This document shows positions 1 through 5,944 of a stretch of DNA of 54,069 nucleotides, one piece after another. This DNA is from a virus, in the IMG/VR virus record IMGVR_UViG_3300036768_000196, positions 1 through 54,069 of that record, one strand, 5' to 3'. Positions within the stretch are counted from its first letter, which is position 1. Every line of letters begins with the position of its first letter. The notes under the pieces are model-generated. The model had not been told where the DNA came from, searched no databases, and was given only the letters and a program-made list of their open reading frames with translations. The translations under genes were made by a program, and so were the position numbers.

Positions 1-1
1 A

Positions 2-661
2 GGTCTTCGTGAGCTTAATGAGGAAATAGATGTTCATTCGGCGAATCAAAAGGCATTTAATCTACCAACGAGACTTATCTCCAAAAAGTACCTATTTCGT
101 ACTATTTACCGCGGCTCTGGCTGGAGTTTCGCTAATGATCCTGATTTTATGGGCGTTTCTGATGATCCTGACTTTTGGGATGAAATAAACAGGAAGTTCT
201 ATGACAAGTACAAAGGAATTGACAAGTACCATAGAAACCTTGCAGATCTGGTTATAAGAAACAAGCCTATTTGCTCACCACTTGGCCGTGAATGGCTAGT
301 TGGACTAAAAGAGAACGGAATGATTCCGTGGACAGTCTTGACTAATTATCCAGTGCAGGGTACTGGAAATGATCTTCTGGCAATAACAAGAATAAGCCTA
401 AGAAAGAACATGAATGAAAAAAAGATGCGGTCCCTTCTGGTATCTACTGTCCACGATTCGATCGTTGCTGATTGCCCTGAGGAGGAAGCAAAAGATGTAG
501 CCAACCTCATGTACGATGTATTTGACATTTACCTTCCGAAGAATGTGAAGGCTATCTGGAATATAGACTTGCCATGCAAGTTTCCATGCGAGGTTAAAAT
601 TGGTCCTAACCTCAAGGACATGGATAAATACCAAAAACAGGGTATTGACAGGCAGGACTGA
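2..661 (+). CDS. DNA polymerase family A, C-terminal polymerase part (5'-truncated copy)
   Basis: This is the left-hand copy of the gene that is complete at 51445-52173; the first 23 codons lie outside this copy. It keeps motif B (the RTIYRGSG stretch after LISKKYLF) and motif C (VHDS in LVSTVHDSIVAD) of the family A palm and fingers. It catalyses template-directed DNA synthesis together with the N-terminal exonuclease half. The truncation is caused by where the sequence was cut, not by mutation. The -35 box of the ssb promoter lies in its last codons. Confidence 0.9.
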   Translation, partial: GLRELNEEIDVHSANQKAFNLPTRLISKKYLFRTIYRGSGWSFANDPDFMGVSDDPDFWDEINRKFYDKYKGIDKYHRNLADLVIRNKPICSPLGREWLVGLKENGMIPWTVLTNYPVQGTGNDLLAITRISLRKNMNEKKMRSLLVSTVHDSIVADCPEEEAKDVANLMYDVFDIYLPKNVKAIWNIDLPCKFPCEVKIGPNLKDMDKYQKQGIDRQD

Positions 662-673
662 ATTGGATATAAT
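645..673 (+). promoter_or_regulatory. Perfect sigma70 promoter upstream of ssb-like gene
   Basis: TTGACA at 645-650, a 17-bp spacer, and TATAAT at 668-673. It overlaps the end of the polymerase ORF and would start transcription about 10 bp before the ssb-like gene's ribosome-binding site. The second copy is at 52157-52185. All six bases of both boxes match consensus. Confidence 0.85.
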
Positions 674-692
674 ATAGACAAAGAGGATAGAG

Positions 693-1220
693 ATGTTAAT
701 CGAGATCAAACAGGTATCTACGAAGAATGTAGTCAAAGGTAGAAACAAATACACCCAAATGGATGTAAGTTACCACAACCTGGACAAAAACCGGGAAGAG
801 GGTAAAAAATCCTTGATGTCATTTACTACTGAGCAGGCTACATGGAATGCCCTTTCAAATGCAAAACAGGGTGAAGTATACAAGGTAAAAGCACAGAAAA
901 ACGACAAAGGGTTTTGGGACTGGGTAGAAGCAGTCAAGGAGGAAACTAACCAGATGGTTCAAGGAAAGCCTATTCCTGTATCGACACGTCCAAACTATGA
1001 GACGGCTGATGAACGTGCCCGTAGGCAGGTTTATATTATCCGTCAAAGCTCTATTGCATCTGCAATCGAGTATTATAAAGACCAAGGCAAGCGACCTAAA
1101 GTAGAAGAAGTTCTGGCTCTTGCCAAGGTATTCGAGAACTATGTGATGTCGGAAGACGACAATAATGAGGTAACTCCCAAGGATACTTGGGAAGTTGCTG
1201 ATGAAGCGGAGATTAAATAA
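693..1220 (+). CDS. Probable single-stranded DNA-binding protein
   Basis: A 175-aa protein with a beta-rich N-terminus consistent with an OB fold and an acidic C-terminal tail (EDDNNEV...EVADEAEIK), the arrangement used by SSBs to recruit partners. The segment RQVYIIRQSSIASAIEYY followed by VLALAKVFENYVM resembles the C-terminal helical part common in phage ssDNA-binding proteins. It lies directly after DNA polymerase and before the exonuclease, a normal place for a replication SSB. An AGAGGA Shine-Dalgarno precedes the ATG. Assignment rests on context and remembered family similarity. Confidence 0.65.
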   Translation: MLIEIKQVSTKNVVKGRNKYTQMDVSYHNLDKNREEGKKSLMSFTTEQATWNALSNAKQGEVYKVKAQKNDKGFWDWVEAVKEETNQMVQGKPIPVSTRPNYETADERARRQVYIIRQSSIASAIEYYKDQGKRPKVEEVLALAKVFENYVMSEDDNNEVTPKDTWEVADEAEIK

Positions 1221-1244
1221 TAAAGTCATCTTAGGCAAACTCAA

Positions 1245-2036
1245 ATGAAGTGTGAATCCTTCAAGAGAAATGCCAAATCCGTAAAAGAGCTACTTGCCTC
1301 TATCAGGAATGGTAAGTTCACGCTAGATGGAAGAAATCTTATTGTTCGTGGCAACCTTTCACTTAAAAATTTGGGATTAACTTCTCTTCTTGGTTGCCCA
1401 AAATATGTTGGTGGTGAATTTAACTGTTCAGGTAATGAGTTAAAAACATTAGAAGGGTCACCACAAAAAGTTGGTAGTTTTGATTGCAGCTTCAACGACT
1501 TAATTTCTCTTGAAGGCGGACCTCGAAAAGTAGAATACAGGTACGATTGCAGTGACAACAGGCTAAAAACACTTGAAGGTGCGCCACCAAAAGTTGGTAG
1601 TTTTGACTGTTCTCGCAACAACCTTCAAACATTGAAAGGCGGACCACAGGAAGTAGGTACCTACTTTATTTGCGACTACAATAAGCTCGAAACGCTGGAT
1701 GGAGGACCTGTTAAGGTAGGAGCTACTTATAGCTGTAGCAATAATAAGTTAATCTCTCTTAAGGGTGCACCACGGGTAGTTGGCTACAATTTTTATTGTA
1801 GACAAAACAAGCTATCTTCGTTAGAAGGTTGTCCTCGTACCATTGGCGGTAGTTTATACTGTGAAAAAAATAAACTTCTTACTTCACTTGAAGGAGGCCC
1901 ACGTTATATTGTTGAGGATGTTTATTTGTATGGTTGTCCTAACTTAATCTCTATTGAGAATTTTCATCTTTACTTGCCTAAAGTACTCGGCAAATTTTAT
2001 TTCAAAAAAAGGAGGTTTGTATGTACTATAAAGTAG
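1245..2036 (+). CDS. Leucine-rich-repeat-like protein
   Basis: A 263-aa protein built from about nine imperfect repeats of roughly 20-22 residues with the pattern LxSLEGxPxxVGxxxCxxNxL. Each repeat carries a Cys or Tyr before an Asn ladder, as in LRR solenoids. The first ~30 residues are a helical cap. There is no signal peptide or membrane segment, so it is probably cytoplasmic and protein-binding. Such proteins occur in several large phages, but their partner is unknown. It sits between the SSB and exonuclease genes. Its repeats are diverged in DNA, so this is not a recent expansion. Confidence 0.75.
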   Translation: MKCESFKRNAKSVKELLASIRNGKFTLDGRNLIVRGNLSLKNLGLTSLLGCPKYVGGEFNCSGNELKTLEGSPQKVGSFDCSFNDLISLEGGPRKVEYRYDCSDNRLKTLEGAPPKVGSFDCSRNNLQTLKGGPQEVGTYFICDYNKLETLDGGPVKVGATYSCSNNKLISLKGAPRVVGYNFYCRQNKLSSLEGCPRTIGGSLYCEKNKLLTSLEGGPRYIVEDVYLYGCPNLISIENFHLYLPKVLGKFYFKKRRFVCTIK

Positions 2037-2200
2037 TTCGTAATGGAGTAACTGTAGCAAAGGGGTTTTCTAACTACGAGAAGGCACGTCAATTCTTGCG
2101 TAAACTTCTACGTAAGAAAGATCCGATTCGTGTGAACCGTCAGCCAGACCCGCTTTCTGCTTTCCTTTTCGGCTACGAAATCGTTCGAGTTGACAAATAA
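2021..2200 (+). CDS. Small basic hypothetical protein (59 aa)
   Basis: Starts MYYKVVRNGVTVAKGF and ends FGYEIVRVDK. It has a strong Shine-Dalgarno (AAAGGAGG, 2008-2014) six bases upstream and overlaps the last 16 bases of the LRR-like gene in another frame. The sequence suggests a small beta-alpha-beta domain with a basic helix (RQFLRKLLRKKD), possibly nucleic-acid binding. No family recognised. It is followed at once by a rho-independent terminator, so it ends a transcription unit. Confidence 0.75.
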   Translation: MYYKVVRNGVTVAKGFSNYEKARQFLRKLLRKKDPIRVNRQPDPLSAFLFGYEIVRVDK

Positions 2201-2210
2201 TAGATGACAT

Positions 2211-2237
2211 GGCCTCCCCGCAAGGGGAGGCTTTTCC
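2211..2237 (+). terminator. Rho-independent terminator
   Basis: Stem GCCTCCCC / GGGGAGGC with a GCAA tetraloop, followed by TTTT. It lies between the 59-aa ORF and the exonuclease gene, closing the unit that starts at the 645 promoter. The short T-run suggests partial read-through into the exonuclease gene. Confidence 0.8.
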
Positions 2238-2253
2238 TGACAAGGAATTACAG

Positions 2254-3021
2254 ATGTTGTGCCTTATTGATGGCGACATTGTAGCTTACAGATGCGCAGC
2301 TTCCTGCGAACCAACGAAAGAAAAACATGAGCGAGATCCCCTTGACATCGCAATTGCAAGAGCAGATTCCCTCTTATACCGCATCGTTAGTGACACTCAA
2401 TCTACTGAATATCGGCTCTTTATATCAGGCACTGGAAATTTTAGAAAAAAGCTCTATCCGCAGTACAAAGCTAATCGTGAACATTTACCACGACCAGTAT
2501 GGCTTGACGAACTTCGTAAATTTCTGGTTGAAGAATGGAAAAGTGAAGTCACTTCCGGAATTGAGGCTGACGACGGAATTGGAATCGCGGCTAAAGGCGA
2601 TTTTATCATCTGCACCATCGACAAAGATCTTCTACAAATCCCAGGACAACATTACAATTTTATCAAAGGCGAGTTTTTTGAAATGGATGAGCGCGATTCT
2701 GCGCTGGCTTTTTGGTCTTCGATGCTCATTGGGGACTCTGCGGATAACCTGCGAGGAATTCCATCCATCGGACCAGCAAGAGCAAGAAAAGCCCTTAGTG
2801 GCCTTAATCCCAAAGAAATGGAAGCCTTTGTTCGCAGCAGCTATGGAGAAGCCGGGCTCGACTTCTCTTTGTTTTATCGTCTATATCGTGTGATCAGATC
2901 TGAAGAAGAATTAAAAGAGGTATTGGATGAAACCGAAAAGCGCGAAAAACAAAGGGAGGCTGTTGCAGAATCTGATGGTGGAGAGAATACTGGAGGCGTT
3001 CCCGGATCTGACGGAGAATGA
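2254..3021 (+). CDS. 5'-3' exonuclease / flap endonuclease (FEN family)
   Basis: A 255-aa protein. MLCLIDGDIVAYRCA is the N-terminal acidic metal site. IEADDGIGIA is the second acidic cluster. GDSADNLRGIPSIGPARARKAL is the helix-hairpin-helix of T5/T7-type 5' exonucleases. It removes RNA primers and degrades DNA 5' to 3'. I chose ATG 2254 because an AAGGA site lies ten bases upstream; an earlier in-frame ATG at 2209 would put the terminator hairpin inside the coding region. The 3' end overlaps the next gene by 95 bases. Confidence 0.88.
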   Translation: MLCLIDGDIVAYRCAASCEPTKEKHERDPLDIAIARADSLLYRIVSDTQSTEYRLFISGTGNFRKKLYPQYKANREHLPRPVWLDELRKFLVEEWKSEVTSGIEADDGIGIAAKGDFIICTIDKDLLQIPGQHYNFIKGEFFEMDERDSALAFWSSMLIGDSADNLRGIPSIGPARARKALSGLNPKEMEAFVRSSYGEAGLDFSLFYRLYRVIRSEEELKEVLDETEKREKQREAVAESDGGENTGGVPGSDGE

Positions 3022-3274
3022 TGTAAGGAGTACATCATCTGGTACGAGGGGACGGGACATACAGCTATCTCAGAGGGCGCTTGGTTATTTCAACTATGCA
3101 GTGGAGTGCAAGAACAAAGCCAGGATCGCCATCTACAACGATTATAAACAGGCAATCACGCATGTAAAAAATGACGAAACACCTCTGCTTGTCATAAAGC
3201 AGAACAGATCCGAGCCGCTTGTAGTTATGAGCTTGGATCATTTTTTCGAGTTGATAAAAAATAAATGCACATAA
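2927..3274 (+). CDS. Holliday-junction resolvase-like nuclease (PD-(D/E)xK)
   Basis: A 115-aa basic protein with N-terminal KNKGRLLQNLMVERIL, then a catalytic-like stretch GRDIQLS...YAVECKNKARI. The D...ECK spacing fits the PD-(D/E)xK core of Hjc-like and phage resolvases. It would cut branched replication or recombination intermediates before packaging. It overlaps the exonuclease gene by 95 bases, indicating coupled expression. Confidence 0.7.
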   Translation: MKPKSAKNKGRLLQNLMVERILEAFPDLTENDVRSTSSGTRGRDIQLSQRALGYFNYAVECKNKARIAIYNDYKQAITHVKNDETPLLVIKQNRSEPLVVMSLDHFFELIKNKCT

Positions 3275-3459
3275 AAAGACTAATCGAAACTGAGCACGGT
3301 GCTGTTGAATTTTCAGCAGAACTTAGTGGGGAGGAACTGGAAGTAGTCATTACAGTTGGACTAAACACTCTGCTAAGGGCGGGTGCTCTTCCTTTCCTAA
3401 CAGAACAGCGTCACGAAAATAAAGCAGTGATACTTAATTCTCCGGATAAAAAGCAATGA
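3265..3459 (+). CDS. Small hypothetical protein (64 aa)
   Basis: Overlaps the resolvase-like gene by 10 bases and the phosphoesterase gene by four (ATGA), so it is translationally coupled inside the replication operon. The composition is mixed alpha/beta (AVEFSAELSGEELEVVITVGLNTLLRAG). No membrane segment and no recognised family. Confidence 0.65.
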   Translation: MHIKRLIETEHGAVEFSAELSGEELEVVITVGLNTLLRAGALPFLTEQRHENKAVILNSPDKKQ

Positions 3460-4217
3460 AAATAATGGTAATACCTGACGGACAAGTCAAGTCCGGTGTT
3501 CCTATGTCTCACTGGACATGGGCAGGTAAATACGCAGCATTGAAGAGGCCAGACATCATTGTGAATCTTGGTGATTGGGCTGATATGGAATCATTGTCTT
3601 CATACGACAAAGGGAAGAAATCCTTTGAAGGGCGAAGATATAAAAAGGACATTGATTCCATAAAGAAAGCAGTAACGATGTTCGAGAAGCCTATCAATGA
3701 TTTGAATGATGAACTGGCCAAGCAGCACAAAAAAAGATACAATCCACGAAAGATCATCACGCTAGGTAATCATGAAAACCGTATAGTCCGTGCAGTAGAA
3801 AGCAGCCCGGAGTATGAAGGTATCATTGATCTGAGTGATCTTCCTTACAAGGAACATGGATGGGAAGTATATCCATTCCTTCAGGTAGTAATCATCGAAG
3901 GGATTGCATTCAGTCATTACTTTACGACAGGCATTATGGGTAGGCCAGTAACTACCCCCGCTGCTTTGTGTAGAAAGACACACATGTCCTGTGTTATGGG
4001 GCACGTACAGAAAGAGGGCATACATACGGAATATCGGGTTGATGGTAAGAGGATCACAGGTATCTTTGCCGGTGCTTTCTACCTGCACGATGAAGACTAT
4101 CTTGGGCCACAGGGTAACCAGCACTGGAGGGGTATTTGGATGTTGCACAACGTCAAGGATGGGGACTTCGATATCATGCCTGTGAGTATGTCATATCTAG
4201 AAAGGAAATTTGGATGA
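3456..4217 (+). CDS. Calcineurin-like metallophosphoesterase
   Basis: A 253-aa protein with the metallophosphoesterase motifs in order: D8 in VIPDGQ (the usual DxH has Gln in the third place), GDWAD near residue 38, GNHEN near 109, SHY near 155 and GHVQ near 188. The family hydrolyses phosphodiesters or phosphomonoesters with two metal ions. The substrate is unknown; DNA-end or nucleotide processing would fit the neighbours. Start codon and previous stop overlap (ATGA). Confidence 0.82.
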   Translation: MKIMVIPDGQVKSGVPMSHWTWAGKYAALKRPDIIVNLGDWADMESLSSYDKGKKSFEGRRYKKDIDSIKKAVTMFEKPINDLNDELAKQHKKRYNPRKIITLGNHENRIVRAVESSPEYEGIIDLSDLPYKEHGWEVYPFLQVVIIEGIAFSHYFTTGIMGRPVTTPAALCRKTHMSCVMGHVQKEGIHTEYRVDGKRITGIFAGAFYLHDEDYLGPQGNQHWRGIWMLHNVKDGDFDIMPVSMSYLERKFG

Positions 4218-4363
4218 TTGGCAAATCAATGTTCTTCGACAAGAAAGGCGGCTCTGTTAAACTTGAAGAGCCAAAAAAGAAAGACTTTGGTCTTGACGAA
4301 GGATACCCGGAAGATAATAAGGATCCTGAACCTGGTGTTCAACTAAGCATACCATTTGAATAA
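4214..4363 (+). CDS. Small acidic hypothetical protein (49 aa)
   Basis: Begins MIGKSMFFDKKGG with AAAGGA upstream; the ATGA start overlaps the phosphoesterase stop. The C-terminal half is rich in Asp, Glu and Pro and ends PGVQLSIPFE. That ending resembles a short terminal motif, of the sort some replication proteins use to bind a sliding clamp or SSB, but this is speculation. No known family. Confidence 0.6.
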   Translation: MIGKSMFFDKKGGSVKLEEPKKKDFGLDEGYPEDNKDPEPGVQLSIPFE

Positions 4364-4364
4364 A

Positions 4365-4526
4365 ATGGGTAACACACTTTTGTTGACAGTTTCTTCGATC
4401 TATACCTTGGTAGGAATATCCTACATCAGGGAGAGAAACTATCCGTTAGCCTTGGTATTCTTCTGTTACGGACTGTCGAATCTTGGATTTATATGGTTGA
4501 ATTTGCAAACAATAAAAACGGAATGA
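4365..4526 (+). CDS. Small two-helix membrane protein (53 aa)
   Basis: Starts MGNTLLLTVSSIYTLVGISYI, a first hydrophobic helix. A short polar RERNYP turn and a second hydrophobic stretch (LALVFFCYGLSNLGFIWL) follow. It lies one base after the preceding stop and overlaps the HD-hydrolase start. Predicted inner-membrane protein of unknown role; an accessory lysis function is possible because a holin follows 0.6 kb later. Confidence 0.6.
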   Translation: MGNTLLLTVSSIYTLVGISYIRERNYPLALVFFCYGLSNLGFIWLNLQTIKTE

Positions 4527-5056
4527 TGGAACCGTGGATAGAAACGTATACTGGAAATAAATTTAATTTTACTCACTTGCATGATATAAGTAAGATAAGT
4601 ATTGAAGATATTGGGCACTCTCTTGGTAACCTATGTAGGTACACAGGGCATTGCCAACACTTTTATAGTGTTGCTCAACATTCAGTAAATGTTTCTTATC
4701 TTGTTCCAAAAGAAAAAGCTGTATGGGGATTGTTACACGACGCAGCAGAAGCTTACTTAGGAGATATGTCTTCTCCACTTAAACTTCTGATTCCATCATA
4801 CAAGCTTTTTGAGCAAACCACCATGAGTCGAATAGCAAATAGATTTAATTTGCCTATCTTCTTTTGGGAAGACAAGGACGTAAAACTTGCAGATACTTCT
4901 CAATTGAAAATAGAATCATTTTATCTATTGCCTAATAAAGGAAAAGACTGGTATTTTCCAGACAATTGTGTTGATGGAATAAAACCAAAGAGGCTTACTC
5001 CAAAAGAGTCGATTGAACTGTTTATGGAGAGAGCAAAGGAGTTAGGAGTACGTTGA
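4523..5056 (+). CDS. HD-domain hydrolase (YfbR / 5'-nucleotidase-like)
   Basis: The metal-binding pattern is HSVNVS...GLLHDAAEAYLGDM, a classic HD signature, followed by IESFYLLPNKG. YfbR-type enzymes dephosphorylate deoxynucleoside monophosphates; here it could adjust dNTP precursors alongside the ribonucleotide reductase. I chose the ATG pair at 4523/4526, which overlaps the previous stop; an in-frame ATG at 4493 would add ten residues. Confidence 0.75.
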   Translation: MMEPWIETYTGNKFNFTHLHDISKISIEDIGHSLGNLCRYTGHCQHFYSVAQHSVNVSYLVPKEKAVWGLLHDAAEAYLGDMSSPLKLLIPSYKLFEQTTMSRIANRFNLPIFFWEDKDVKLADTSQLKIESFYLLPNKGKDWYFPDNCVDGIKPKRLTPKESIELFMERAKELGVR

Positions 5057-5057
5057 T

Positions 5058-5483
5058 ATGGCACCGATACTTAGTGCATTAATTACTTTATTCGATCCTA
5101 TTTCAAAACTGATAGATAACCTTACCCTTTCTCCAGAGGAAAAGGCGAAGCTACAACAGGAACAATTCAAGCTACAGGCTGGTATTTATCTTCAGGCACT
5201 AGAATACGAGAAAGCTGCGATGGAGGCAAAAGCTAGTATCATTCAAGCAGAAGCAAAGTCGGATTCATGGCTAACCAAAAATTGGAGACCATTGGTAATG
5301 ATTTTCTTTTGTTCCATTGTTGGGATGTACTGGTTCGGCATCATGCCTCCAAATGCCACTCCTGATGTAATCAACAAGTTATTTGAAATCATCGAGCTTG
5401 GTCTTGGTGGGTATGTTATTGGCCGTAGTGTTGAGAAAGTTGTTCCTTCAATTGCTGAAGCGATTAAGAATAAAAAAGAGTGA
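5058..5483 (+). CDS. Holin, 3TM / GTA-holin-like
   Basis: A 141-aa protein with an amphipathic N-terminal helix, a charged coiled region (EEKAKLQQEQFKLQAG) and the family signature SDSWLTKNWRPLVMIFF followed by GLGGYVIGRSVEKV. Two to three membrane helices are expected. Holins of this type form membrane lesions that release the endolysin. It is encoded away from the endolysin (8895-9362, opposite strand), so the lysis genes are split between two operons. Confidence 0.75.
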   Translation: MAPILSALITLFDPISKLIDNLTLSPEEKAKLQQEQFKLQAGIYLQALEYEKAAMEAKASIIQAEAKSDSWLTKNWRPLVMIFFCSIVGMYWFGIMPPNATPDVINKLFEIIELGLGGYVIGRSVEKVVPSIAEAIKNKKE

Positions 5484-5486
5484 TGT

Positions 5487-5684
5487 ATGGCTCTTACAGT
5501 AAATGACCTGGCCGAACGGCTACGGGTAATGGACGAAATTACCGTTATGGAGCTTCTGGATATTTCTTCAGAAGAACTGGTAGATCGCTTCGGTGATTTC
5601 ATCGAAGCTAAGTATGATGTATTGATTGGAATGTTTGACGATGTCGATGAAGAGGAAGACGGAGAAGGATCTCTTGAGTTCTAA
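5487..5684 (+). CDS. Small acidic hypothetical protein (65 aa)
   Basis: Strongly acidic, with the pattern LAERLRVMDEITVMELLDISSEELVDRFGDFIEAKYD and an Asp/Glu-rich tail. Small acidic proteins of this pattern occur in other phages, but I know of no assigned role. It is four bases downstream of the holin gene and overlaps the next ORF by 44 bases, so it is part of the operon leading to the reductase. Confidence 0.7.
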   Translation: MALTVNDLAERLRVMDEITVMELLDISSEELVDRFGDFIEAKYDVLIGMFDDVDEEEDGEGSLEF

Positions 5685-5811
5685 AGACAGGCGTGATCCT
5701 AAGCATGAATTCAAAAAGGGACATCGTACCAAAAAACATTTTCTTAATTCTGTGAGAGATAAGGAGGCAATGGATGAAATCAGAACCGAAGTATTACAAG
5801 ATTCCCGTTGA
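5641..5811 (+). CDS. Small basic hypothetical protein (56 aa)
   Basis: Lys/Arg-rich: KRKTEKDLLSSKDRRDPKHEFKKGH. The ATG at 5641 follows a GGA-containing site; 5647 is an alternative. It overlaps the acidic ORF before it and the small ORF after it, an arrangement typical of compact phage operons. A nucleic-acid-binding role is possible but not shown. Confidence 0.55.
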   Translation: MSMKRKTEKDLLSSKDRRDPKHEFKKGHRTKKHFLNSVRDKEAMDEIRTEVLQDSR

Positions 5812-5944
5812 GACATTACGAGCCATTATCGGATACCTGTTGAATCGACCAATGTCGGAGGTTGAGGCAGGAGTATATGCTCTGCGTAATCTGGAGCCTC
5901 TTGTAGAAGAGGAGAAGAATACAGGAAAGACCAATGACAAATAA
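5774..5944 (+). CDS. Small hypothetical protein (56 aa) upstream of nrdJ
   Basis: Starts MKSEPKYYKIPVETLRAII and continues as a helical acidic protein ending NTGKTNDK. A perfect AAGGAGG Shine-Dalgarno (5761-5767) sits six bases upstream. It overlaps the previous ORF by 38 bases and the reductase start by 11, so it is likely coupled to reductase translation. No family recognised. Confidence 0.7.
   Translation: MKSEPKYYKIPVETLRAIIGYLLNRPMSEVEAGVYALRNLEPLVEEEKNTGKTNDK

Larger units (their letters stand above)
1..2557. repeat. Left copy of 2,557-bp direct terminal repeat / circular overlap
   Basis: The same sequence recurs at 51513-54069, offset 51,512. Gene boundaries and proteins match exactly across the two copies wherever I compared them. 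The repeat starts inside the polymerase C-terminal ORF and ends inside the exonuclease gene, which fits an arbitrary cut of a circular or circularly permuted map better than a functional terminus. A true long terminal repeat cannot be excluded from sequence alone. Confidence 0.93.
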
